Of a stretch of DNA of 64,000 bases, positions 1 through 18,300 are shown one piece after another. The position numbers and the translations under genes are program-made. The DNA comes from Oncomelania hupensis (taxonomy: Eukaryota; Mollusca; Gastropoda; Littorinimorpha; Pomatiopsidae). The first letter of the stretch is position 1, and every line of letters begins with the position of its first letter. The stretch spans positions 60,724,740 through 60,788,739 of the forward strand of contig CM072516.1 of assembly GCA_036898135.1 (NCBI GenBank). Reading direction: 5' to 3'. The notes beneath the pieces were generated by a model. It was not told the origin of the DNA and did no database searches. It saw only the letters and a program-made list of their open reading frames with translations.

Positions 1-186
1 TTGTGTATTGTTTGGCAGCTGCCTTTCAAGCATGGTCCCCCATCTCAGTACTAACCCTGCCGTTGCTTAACACGAAATATTGCTAGTGTTTGCCCAAACC
101 ATTACACCACTGCGCCAACCAAAGTTGTAGCTTCAAACGTACCACGTACAGTGCAAAGCTTACCATTCTTCCTGCATGGAATGAAC

Positions 187-187
<1 letters not shown>

Positions 188-219
<32 letters not shown>
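188..219. repeat. (AC)n microsatellite
   Basis: An uninterrupted AC dinucleotide run lies in the part of the IFT74 locus downstream of the last exon seen here. Nothing else is recognised in bases 1-511. Confidence 0.95.
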
Positions 220-224
<5 letters not shown>

Positions 225-511
225 TATGGAACAGAACGTACACAAAGAATAAACTATTCAACTTTAACACTTTTTTGTTATGAACTACAGATCCCTAACA
301 GTATAGTGTTCAATCAGTCAAGAAAACATGCTGGAAGTGCAGATCAATAACATTTAATGGACATAGATGACAAATACTAAAGCTATACTACACTGCAGCT
401 AAAAATTAACCGATACTACACTATACTCCAGTTGAAGATTTTTTTAAACTGTGAATTCAGAGCAGCAATCTGGCAGTAAAATGTGGTTCTTACCACAGTC
501 AATATACTTAC

Positions 512-6525
<6,014 letters not shown>

Positions 6526-6848
6526 CTGGAGAAATAACAAAATTTAAATTATTACAAATATAATGTAGAACTCAACAAACAATAATCATACATATGAACA
6601 GTAATATATTTATTCTATTTATGTATTTTGTTATTAATTCAGTCTCTTATTCTTAACCATGAATATACTCATATAGGAAATGAAAATAGGAGGAGGGGAG
6701 GGTGGGAGTGAAAGAACAGGAGAGAGGATGTTTCCAGATTATTTCTTTTATACTTTTAATTTTGTTTGCATCTTTTTAATGATAGTTTTATGTGATTTCC
6801 AATCATTAAATTATAAATATAAATTACAAACAAATTATTAATATATTA

Positions 6849-7753
<905 letters not shown>

Positions 7754-8287
7754 CAATACCAAAGTTCACATAATGTTCACATTCTGCTCGTTTTCCAATG
7801 CAGGCTTGTTAAACTTTATAAAATAACAGAACAAATTTAAGCTGGGGGGGGGTGGGGGGGGGGGGGGGGGGGGGAATCATCAGATTTACAGTAGTACAAT
7901 TCAGGTCACAACCGGTTTATTTAATTGAACATTTTCTTAAAATTAATAACACTGGAGACGTGAACATGCTATAGGATTATTTTACTTTGTTCGGTTTTCT
8001 TTTTCGCTTTTCCATTTGTTCGGTTTTGACTGTTATACAGAGTCCGCGACAGTGTGAAAAAAAAAAAAAAGGGAAAAATAAGTAAGTTGTAACACAATGT
8101 TGATCACAAAATAGCGACATCCTTGGCAAAACAGTTCCCTGCGTAATTAAACAAACTACTAATATTAATCTTTGACAACAATTAAAAAACTCACATGTTA
8201 CAAAAACTATGCCTCTTCTTTCTGGTTGTTAGGATCTCCACAGACGCTGGAATTTGACCGGAAATGCATGTATTTGGTCGTTATTTT

Positions 8288-8440
8288 CTCCGAAATCCCC
8301 CGAAATCTACCGAAATCCCCCGAAATCTACCGAAATCCCCCAAAATCTACCGAAATCCCCCAAAATCTACCAAAATCCCCCAAAATCTACCGAAATCCCC
8401 CGAAATCCACCGATTTTTTCTCCGAAATCCCCCGTTATTT
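8288..8440 (+). repeat. 20-bp minisatellite, array 1
   Basis: Tandem copies of a unit close to CGAAATCCCCCGAAATCTAC. The same repeat, in inverted orientation, forms a second array at 15086-15315 just upstream of the TMEM214 start codon. Flanking sequence (TTATTTTCTCCGAAATC) is also shared. Proline/serine-rich frames through it are not genes. Confidence 0.9.
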
Positions 8441-8907
8441 ATTGCATTATTATTATGATGCAGAGGCGGATCAGTTCATATTGTGCGTGTGTCTGTGTGT
8501 GTGGGAAAGGGGGGTTCGAATTTTGACAAGTCCTTATTAATGGAAAAATCCCTTCTTCTAGGGGATTTTGAAAACGTATATTAAAATCTGTGCAATCTGG
8601 TGCATTTTGGAGAGAAACGTAAGTAGCAGTTTAACCACATAAAAATTTTTGCTTTTTTGTGTGCATCTCTTTTTTTTTTCATTATTTATTTTTTAAGGTT
8701 TAAAAGTATGCAAAACATATTCAACAAAACATATACCTCTCCTCTTCCTTTCTTTTACTTTTTTTTTCTTCACTTCAGCCCCTCTTTGAGTCTTTCTTGT
8801 AACTAGCGCTTTGTTAGACTTGGTCACTGAACATCGCTCTCCCCCGACTCGTGGAGGTCAGTATCTTTCCGTCACTTCCCTATGTACCTTTTTTCTCTCT
8901 CTTTATT

Positions 8908-9011
<104 letters not shown>

Positions 9012-9992
9012 CGCTCTGGTTTGGAAGTGTATGACGCTTTCATATTTTTTTCTTGTGTTTTTTTTTCTTTCCCTTTTTTTTTTGCTTTTTATGTGCGAGA
9101 TACACATGAGCATTGTGACAAAAGGTCGTTTTTATTTTTCCAATAAATTTTAAGATATTGGAAAAAAAACTGTCCAAAATGCGTATAGGTTGCCTGATGC
9201 ATCAGTTACAGTGCATCACTATAAAAAAAAAGATAGTTTGAAACATGACAGTTAAAAGACAGGCATAGTTTTATGCTTGTTAATGTGGGAGTCACACTGG
9301 ACATACATTACAATATTATTCAGTTATCAAATGCACTTTGCAGTAAACCATTATAGTATAATTGCCTTTATAGTTAGTTAATCTACTATTCTAGTGTAAG
9401 GAATTGACTTACATAAAAGTCTGTTCAACTTTCGATTCTAGTGAAAATTGATTTACGTCATTATAGTACTGCATGATGACGCACATTTCGCCATTCCGGT
9501 ATTCGTTATAATGATCTGAAGAAAATGGGTGTGTGAATGTAGTGCTGTGTGTTTCTTAATGTAAAAGTCGTGTCCAGCCCTCTTTGAGGGTTTTTATGTG
9601 GATGTAATCAGGGGACAATAATGCGGTAAATCAATCAACATTGGGAAGCTGATCATCATCATCGTGCCATAGCCATAGGACTGCCATCTTCATTGAACAT
9701 CGACTGTGCCATTGAAACAAGATCATCTGCCATCTATTAAAAAAAAATATATTTATCATCCTGACAATTTATAATGTGATTAATTCTAGTTCAACGTCGT
9801 CTTTGTGAGGAATAAATGAGTGTGAATGAAAGTATTCAATCAAAAACAAAAGTCTTCTTTTATTTTATCATTCCAGTTTATTTATTATTATGAAATAGAA
9901 TTTTAATGAACGCTGCTTCGTTACATCTAGATTCAAACGAATTTTTGTGTGAAGGGTATTGACAATTTTAATAAAATGTAGATATGTCCACT

Positions 9993-11759
9993 GTGACAAC
10001 CAACACTAATTCTCACCACTCCATTTATTCTGTATCAAAACTAAAGGTAATGAGCAGGTTCAATCTAATTATTTTGTATACAGCCATTTAGGTGATCCAA
10101 TCTCAACAAAAAGAAACATTCTAAAATTATTGCATAAATAAAAAACATACTATTTGGTGATGGTTGTCACAAGAACTGGAAGGACATACATCTCATCCAA
10201 GATATAAAAAAAAACATCATTACAGAACATTATAATATTAGTAATAAGCAGTTTACTTTTATTCATTTACTCCTTCAAGCTGGTGATATATTCTGACCAG
10301 TAAAATATATTAGAAATCAATTAGTACAGGAATAATTACCCAAATATCAGTTTTGGTGTTGGTTGTCATGGTACATTGCTGGACATCTGAATTTTATCAC
10401 AAAACATATGAACTAAAATAAGCAAAATTAAAAACAGCAACCAAGACTAGAGAAAGTTTTATAGGCGTTACATATCTCCTTACCTAAGTGTGTTAATGGG
10501 AAAAAAAAGCATGAAATAATAAAGGTCATACTTTTTTTTTTGAAATTTGAAGAAACATGAGCTTTTGGGTTTTAACCCCATTAGATACAACTGCAAGCTA
10601 ACTAAATTACTAGGGGGTCGGTAGGTTTAGTTCAAGGGTAATCATGATTTAATTTTGTCATTATTAAAAATACATCCCGTTCTAGACAGCCATACTGTAA
10701 TTTAACTGAGTTTAACAAGCCTGTCAGCAATGTCAGCCATCTGATCTTATGCCTTTTTCCTTGATCTAAGTCCAAGGCCAATCCCTCAACACAGTGCATA
10801 GCTTCAAATATTTGGGAGCCATTGTGTCAGACAATGGGTCCCGACAGAAGTCCTCTCCAGGATCGCACAAACAACTGCTGCCCTGACAAGGTTGAAGCTC
10901 ATTTGGAAAGACAGGACCATCAGTCTACATTCCAAAGTAAGACTGCTGCGCTCCCTTGTCATCTCCATCTTCCTATATGCTTGCGAGGCATGGACCCTCA
11001 CAGCAGATCTTCAACGAAGAATACAAAGCATGGAGATGAGGTGCTACAGAAGACTTCTGGGCATTTCCTATACCCAACACATCACCAATGACGAAGTCCG
11101 ACAGACCATCACACAGGCCATTGGACAACACGATGACCTGCTCACAGTGGTGAAGAAACGGAAACTCCGATGGTATGGCCCACGTCACCAGATCATCAGG
11201 CCTTTCAAAGACCATTCTGCAAGGCACAGTGCAAGAAGGTAGAAGAAGAGGGAGACCGAAAAAGAGGTGGGAGGACAACATTCGAGAATGGACTGGTTTG
11301 ACACTGAGCGAAGCCATGAGGGCTGCTGAGGACAGAGAAAGATGGAGTATGCTGGTTAAACGATCATCTGTAGTGCCCCTACGACCTCCGGGTTATGGGA
11401 CAGGATAGGAGGATAGGATAGGAATTTATATACTCAGGCATGATTTAAATTTTCTATCTGTTTATAACTGTACCACTTTTTTCTTTTCTGTTTCTTTTTG
11501 TTTGAGTTAGAGACAAAGATGTAAAATCAAAACTATCACAGCTTATGTGACAAAACTGTTTAGTTTTGGTTGTCACTAAATGTCCAGATAGAAAAAATGT
11601 TCTGCTTTAAATTATTATGAGCACATTCTTCAATAACATAATTTTTTTAACTTCAGTTGTAAAAACTACATGTATTTATTATGAAACAAATAAATATAAC
11701 AATATTTTTTTTTATTAAAATGACTTAAAATTTCTTTTTTTTAAAGTGTTGGTTGTCAC
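9993..11759. mobile_element. TIR element with repeated GGTTGTCAC motifs
   Basis: A perfect 14-bp inverted pair, GTGACAACCAACAC at 9993-10006 and its complement at 11746-11759, bounds the region. Further copies of GGTTGTCA followed within 10-20 bases by GGACAT or its complement occur near 10164, 10357 and 11567, giving a subterminal-repeat pattern. An RTE fragment (10768-11425) is inserted inside; without it the element would be about 1.1 kb. No transposase fragment was recognised and no target duplication was confirmed, so the family is unknown. Confidence 0.5.
10768..11425 (+). mobile_element. RTE-type LINE, 5'-truncated copy 2
   Basis: The 3' portion of the RTE family: FLYACEAWTLTADLQRRIQS, then RRLLGISYTQHITNDEVRQ, ending in the RGRPKKRWEDNIREWTG tail and a GGATAGGAGGATAGGATAGG repeat. 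At least two frameshifts (about 10890 and 11180) break it. It is nested within the TIR element 9993-11759. Confidence 0.92.
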
Positions 11760-11883
11760 ATTTTTTATTGATTCTTAACAACTGGACATCTTACAGAAAC
11801 TTACCTGCTGGAAGTCTACTTGCTAGCTACAAATAAAGAGGGACTAGGATTATTGTTTGTGGTATCTCATGTTGCAGTCCTGT

Positions 11884-11885
<2 letters not shown>

Positions 11886-11950
<65 letters not shown>

Positions 11951-12131
11951 CTGGATGCTATGTACGCGCCTTATCCCAAGGCTCAAAGCTCGGCGATCTG
12001 TACTAACATACACGCTCACCTGTCTCATACACCCTCATACACCCTCACACACACACAACAAATACACATCCGTCACTCAAGCAGGTGGTGTAAAGGCAGG
12101 GAGATCGCTGTTACAAGTCAAACAGAAAATC
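11886..12131 (-). mobile_element. SINE family A, 3' part (A5)
   Basis: On the minus strand this matches the 3' body of SINE A: GCGATCTCCCTGCCTTTACA, a CA/TG-rich middle, then GGCGCGTACATAGCATCC and an (ATT)n tail (11886-11946 on the plus strand). The tRNA-like head is missing. Confidence 0.8.
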
Positions 12132-12455
12132 TTTTTTTTTAGTCCTGTATAGTCCTCGCCATTTTATGTAGTGGACTAGTATAGTCCTTGCCATATCATT
12201 AAATAGACTAGTATGGTCATCGCCATTTCATGTAGTAGACTAGTATAGTCCTCGCCAATTTATATAGTACACTAGTATGGTCCTTGCCATTTTTTGTAGA
12301 AGACTTTATGGTCCTTGCCATTTCATGTAGCAGTCCTGTATGTTCCTCGCCATTTCATGTAGTAGACTAGTATGGTCCTCGCCATTTCATGTAGTAGACT
12401 AGTATGGTCCTCGCCATTTCATGTAGCAGTCCTGGGTGACCTGTATGGTCCTCAC

Positions 12456-13467
12456 TAGGGGTGTTCGGTTTTACCGGTTTTCCGGTTAAAATCGGTTCGA
12501 CTTTCTCACGGTTCGGTAAACCGGTTTGGCCTTAAAAAACCGGAAAACCGCGGTTTTTCTAAGGGACATCACTCGTCCCGTAAAGCACTAGCAAAATGGC
12601 AGAAACAGATAAATTCGTAGCGTGGGAAAGCTAACATTTGGAGATTCTTTCTCCTGCGAGAGACAGAAGCAGGAAAGGTTGACCAGAATTTCACAGAACA
12701 CAAACTTGGAACAGGCTTTTAATCTTTCAATGCGCATTGTTTTTCTAACCAAAATGACATTCGCAACTTCAGATTCCACCAACGGTTTCACAAACTCAAA
12801 ATTGAAAAGCAAACTCCCCACAGTGGAGGAGGGAAGATAAGATAAGGATATTTATATAGCACTTTTTCCCAACGAGTTCAAAGCGCTGGCCGATACAGGA
12901 TCTAACTCAAACCGCCCGAGACGCTCACCCGCAGCCTTTGGGCGCATGGTCTGACGCACGGACAACTGAGCACAATCCTGGGCAGCCAGGGATGGGGAGA
13001 AGGACAAGTGCATGCTGGATGTGTTCTTGTTACCGGCACTCACCCGTTAGGACATGAGCGTCAGGATCTTTAAAGTCCGTTATGATGGAATGTATGCGAC
13101 ACACATGACTAGCCTCGGTTTATACTCTCATCCGAAGGAGTAGGAAAACGGGAGTAAGTAAAGTGTCTTTCCCAGGGACTCAACACAATGGCCCGGCCAG
13201 GGCTCGAACCCGGGACCTTCAGATCCGCAAGCCAAAGCACTACCATAAGACCACTATGCCTCACAATAGCATCTGAGTTAAGTAGCTAGCGACATAAATT
13301 TAAAAAAAATAATTCAATACAGATGTTATTTCCCTTGCTTACTATGCGCCTTTACCCGGGGTAACCAGTTGTAACTCTAGCGGTTTTAACCGGTTTTAAA
13401 CCGCGGTTTTCTATTGGAAAAACCGGTTAAAAACCGGTTTGAGAGATCGTACCGGTTCCACCCTCTA
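12456..13467. mobile_element. Non-autonomous hAT-like transposon
   Basis: The ends are TAGGGGTGTTCGG and the complement of TAGAGGGTGG. They are flanked by a perfect 8-bp target duplication, GTCCTCAC, at 12448-12455 and 13468-13475, which is the size hAT transposases make. Both ends are rich in ACCGGTTTT-type repeats in both orientations (12470-12560 and 13378-13440). A SINE B copy (12838-13262) is inserted in it. Coding remnants are not convincing; a short frame starts MAETDKFVAWES near 12595. Confidence 0.83.
12838..13262 (-). mobile_element. SINE family B, complete copy (B1)
   Basis: A tRNA-derived SINE read on the minus strand. The head holds an A-box-like TGGTCTTATGGTAGTGCTT and a B box GGTTCGAGCCC within GGTCCCGGGTTCGAGCCCTG. 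A body of about 330 bp follows. The 3' end is GTGCTATATAAATATCC plus (TTATC)n. Related copies lie at 54618-54885 and 55113-55370. It is nested inside the hAT-like element 12456-13467. Confidence 0.88.
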
Positions 13468-13835
13468 GTCCTCACCATTTCATGTAGTAGACTAGTATGG
13501 TCCTCACCATTTCATGTAGTAGACTAGTATGGTCCTCACCATTTCATGTAGTAGACTAGTATGGTCCTCGCCATTTAATGTAGCAGTCCTGTGTATGGTC
13601 CTCACCATTTCATGTAGTATAGACTAGTACGGTCCTCACCATTTCATGTAATAGACTAGTATGGTCCTCGAAAGATAGTATGGTCCTCACCATTTCATGT
13701 AGGAGACTAGTATGGTCCTCGCCATTTCATGTAGCAGTCCTATATGGTCCTCACCATTTCATGTAGCAGTCCTGTATGGTCCTCACCATTTCATGTAGGA
13801 GACTAGTATGGTCCTTGCCATTTTATGCATCAGAG

Positions 13836-15080
13836 TTGTTGTCACTGATTGATTAACATGTTTATTTCAATGTTGAAAACTGTTTTGATAGTAATAATAC
13901 AACCATTTTTAATTCATTATTTTATAGAACTTAATTAATTTAATAAATAAAAATTGAAATAAGAAACAAAGAAAACTTAAAAAAGAAACCTTTCTTATCC
14001 TTGTTGTGTCTTTAATTTTTTTGTAGACTTAATCACTGTTTATGTCTGTTTTGTGTGCGTTGACTTGTTGCGTGTGCTTGGTAGTAATAAAAAGAAACGA
14101 GTACCCTTTTCCCCAAAGAACAAAAACAAAACAAAACACTAAAAGAAAACACACACACACATGTATATAAAGACATTGATTGTTCTAAAAAAATTAACTT
14201 AACCATGTTTTTGTTTTACATCACAGAGCTCTTCTGGGAACAAAACAAACGAGCCTAGCTTATAAATGCTCAACATGCACACACTCACGTTAAGTATCAA
14301 ACAATGAAATTATAATTCAATAAAAACACACATATTTAAAAACAAACACACACATACACAATCAGCAGCATCTGCAATGACACACTCAAAATGAAATGCT
14401 ACTATTAAACAGTGTGAAACATAAATCAAAACAATGATTTAAAAAAAAAATCAATGTATGGATTTTTAAAAGTCAATTCACTTTATTCTTGACCCAATAA
14501 AGAATGCTGGGTATATAGAATTTATAATTAGAATATAATATATCCCTCACCAAGAGATGGATTACAAGTTTACATTATTATTGACAACCAAGCACAAAAG
14601 AAAAAAATAATAATAAATAAAAAGGTAAATAAATAAATAGATAAAAGGAATAAAAATAAAATAATAAAGTAAATTTAAATATAAGTAAATAAATAAATTA
14701 AAAGGATAAATCAACATGCTATCTAGTACAAATAGAACAAAATTTAATCATCTAAAATAAAATAAAAAACACAATCAAATTGTTTTCAGTTCTGATAAAT
14801 ATACATTTTAATAAGCTAATTTTCTATATATTAAACAAAACAATCATTGCTTTAATGATAAATATAAACAATCGCAAATACAGTATTACAGCATGCGTGT
14901 AAAATAAATGTACAACTCAACTTTGCTAGGTGCGTAGGAGAAGGACTTTAGGCCTACTACAGCATTCCCGCGAGTTGAGTTTCCCGGCAGCAATCTAATT
15001 TTAGACACGCGAAGGGTTTTCTCTATCTAATTAATAGAGAACGCAACGTCCACTTCCACATGAAAAGGCGAGAGCGGTAC
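13836..15080. other. AT-rich intergenic DNA
   Basis: Strongly AT-rich spacer between the minisatellite block and the TMEM214 promoter region, with scattered short CA runs. No gene, RNA or repeat family is recognised. Confidence 0.6.
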
Positions 15081-15085
15081 GCTCA

Positions 15086-15315
15086 ATCGGAGGATTTCGG
15101 GAGATTTTGGAGAAAATAACGGGGGATTTCGGTAGATTTCGATAGATTTCGGAGAATTCGGGGGATTTCGGAGAAAATAAAGGTAGATTTCGGTAGATTT
15201 CGGGGGATTTCGGAGAAAAATAACGGGGATGCGGTAGATTTCGGGGGATTTTCGATTGATTTCGGTAGATTTCGGGGGGATTTTCGGTAGATTTCGGGGG
15301 ATTTCGGAGAAAATA
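15086..15315 (-). repeat. 20-bp minisatellite, array 2, at the TMEM214 5' end
   Basis: Repeats of GGGGGATTTCGGTAGATTTC type, the reverse complement of the array at 8288-8440. It ends about 45 bp before the TMEM214 start codon, so it must lie in the promoter or 5' UTR of that gene. Confidence 0.9.
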
Positions 15316-15359
15316 ATAACCGCTTATTATCTCCATTTTTAAAGAGCTCTAAGAACGTC

Positions 15360-18300
15360 ATGGCGTCTGCCGGCCAGTGGGAAGTCGTGGGAAAGCAGAA
15401 AAAGGGGAAGGGGCAGGCCCCTCCCCTTACCAAGGCTCAGAAAAAGACATCGACCGTAATGCCACGACTGGAAAAGAATGGGTGTGTTGTCGTTGCTAAT
15501 TGTCTTTTTCTTTTTTCACAGCATCTGTTTTTCCACAGCGACTGTCACGTCATCACTTACCTAAATTGAATAAACCACAACCAGTGTCAGTAAATGATGG
15601 TTTTGGTTAGGACTATCACTATGAATCGTATGATTATCCTTAAAAGGCGTTTTTGTTTTTCTTACCACAATTTCATGTGGGCGAATATGTGATTTTAATC
15701 GATTTTTGTATAATTCTGCGTACATTCAAATTTATTAAATAAACTACTTTATTTTCTACTGCTGCAGTTATTGCGCCATATTATTGCCATATTGGTAGAG
15801 TTATTTCTTGGTGAAGATAAAATGTATGTCTTGGTGCCAGCAGTAGACACATACATGGCTGATTAAACCCCATGATCATTGCTATGGAAAACAAACAAAC
15901 AATACAAGTGCATTGTTTATTGCTTTTCCTTCCCTGTTTACAGGACCTGTTAAGGAAGATCGTACCATATATTTGATGCGTTTAATGCTGGTGACAGCCG
16001 CAGTTCTGCCTGCCTCCAATGTAAACAGTGCAGCGCAATGAAAGCAAAGCAGCCGCAGTGCCCAAAATCAGAACAAGAAGAAGAAACCAAGAGCTAAATG
16101 GCAAGGGAGGAAGTGGTAAACCTATTTCCCTGGAAGCAGCTCTAGCCCAGGTTGGTAGATTTTATATGTAATAATAGCTCTCACACATTAATTGTAGCCC
16201 ATTCTATTCTCACGCAAGTCACTTTGTGAGATGCGGAGTGGAGTGTGGTCCTCTATCTTTTTGTTTTGCCGCATTTTTTTTTTTTTTTTTTTTTTTATTT
16301 TTTTTTTTTTTTTATTTTTTTTTTTTACTAAGGTGAAATTATTGTAATGTAATGAATACTGAAGATTACAGTAAAAATATTATCTCTTTTAAGTATTTTC
16401 AAGCCTGTTAAATTTAATACTGTTTACATTCATTTTAAATCCTGCAATATTACTGGATTTGGTTTATTTTTGTTATAATTAACTTAAGACAGGATCAGTT
16501 AAAGTAGGGATATATATTCAAACTGACCGCCGCAGCTTGAATATATATATTAATTCTTCACTGTATCTGTGTTGCCAGTTGCTGAGACATTTGTAAACTT
16601 AATTATTATTCACTGTTCCCAGATTGAACATGCTGAGCTGGATTCGATCGTAAGCCAGTCCCAGCTGCGTTTTCCCGATAACCAGGATGTATGGCTGAAG
16701 GACCTGGCATCCTACATCAACCTCAAGCTGGATAAGGCTGTTGACTCTGACCCAGTCTTCAAGGATAAGCAAAAAGGTACACAGACATGGTGCCAGGGTC
16801 TGTTCACCAAATGCCATTGAAATTCTTAACGCTTGCTGCAAATCCAAATATGTGATTGTGAAATTGAGAATAAAGAAGATCCATGTCCAGCATTATTAAT
16901 TTATAAATGGCGGTTAACTTGATTGAACCAAGCTTGTACACATTTATTCCACTTCCGGATAAAGAGATTTTTGTTTTTTAGTAAATTCTCTCATTATGCT
17001 CTGTGGTATGTTAATGGGCTATATGGTAGAGGCAGTGAAAGATGGAGTGCTCACTCTTCAGTTATTCACTAGAAAAGTCATTGCGCACACATTATTTTCC
17101 GTAGTTGGGGTTACGTTTGTTTTATTTTCAATTAATAGTACTAGTGGCCAGTGTTTTCTGATAAATTTCCTTGCAAATTTTTGCCAGAACATTGTTTGCA
17201 TTAGTGAAGAGGGAAGGGGAGGGAAGCCTGCCCTGTTGTAGATTTTATATCATTGTTCATCTTTTATTGCTGCAGACCAATGGATGTTATGATTGACAGA
17301 GATTTTTGGTTGACAGAGTTCCCTCAGAACCAGATGTCTGGTGCATGCCGCAATGCGATCAATGCTGTGTTCAAGAAGTGTTCTAAGCAAAGCCTGGACC
17401 ATCTCTTCTATCACTGCACGCAGTCCATGATCACGGAGTCTATGAAAGGTAAATAAACTGAAAGTTATTATAAGCTGTACATCCCATTTTACTCTCTTTT
17501 GGAACATTGTATCATACTGTTACTAATATTATAATTTATCTCCACTCACTACCTTCAACAAATAACAAGTTTTTTCCCCCCTTTACTTGATCAGTAGATC
17601 TAGAAAGTTCTATATTGTAAATTTAAATGTGTTTGTGAAATTTTAGACAGTGAAATTTGTTGTGTGCAAATAACAGTTTAGGAAATTACCCCCCCCCCCC
17701 CCCCCCCCCCCCCCTTTTTTTTTTTTTTTTTTTTTTGTTTGTCAGATTGTATTAGAGATGAAGATTCTGCATACTGTAAGATGAAATGGTCATGAAGACT
17801 GGCCAAGGGACGGAGGGATTGGTTAATTTATTGTTTGATTTGAATTTTGTTCAGGTCTGTCCACGATTGGCTATAAGGTGTTCATGCAGATGCTGGCTTT
17901 CTACAAACCCGATGTTGTACTGTCCAAGCTGCCGCAGGTAGGGCATTCAAAAATGCTGTTTTCTCTTTAAAACAACTAACACAGCTAATGTGCAGTCAGA
18001 AGCGGACAATGTGCAGGCACTCAAGACTGAGTTGTTTCACAGCTGACTGTATTGCTCAGAATGTTCCACTCTTGCTGCATTACCGCAAGGAATCCGGACC
18101 ACATATTTTCTTAGATTTAAATGTGAAAAGTTGAGCTTTGCTCTGGGAGATGGAAACAGCTTTGAAGCCCCAGTCAGACCTACCGATTCTCATAAGATTT
18201 ACCCAGTCACAAGCTGCAATAAGTTGTACAACAAGCTTTCGATAAAATATCATGCGATTCCATCATAGAGTAAAAGGATAGAACATGTTTTAATTCATGT

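Larger units (their letters stand above)
12140..13835. repeat. Interrupted 33-bp minisatellite
   Basis: Imperfect tandem units contain ACTAGTATGGTCCTCGCCAT and TTTCATGTAGTAG. They fill 12140-12447 and 13476-13835. A hAT-like element (12456-13467) sits in the middle, duplicating 8 bp of one unit. There are about 20 units in all, with point and length variants. The units directly abut, with no unique spacers, so this is not a CRISPR array. Confidence 0.9.

Noticed and set aside
12140..13835. CRISPR-like regularly repeated array
   Set aside because: Units abut with no unique spacers in a eukaryotic setting; it is a minisatellite.
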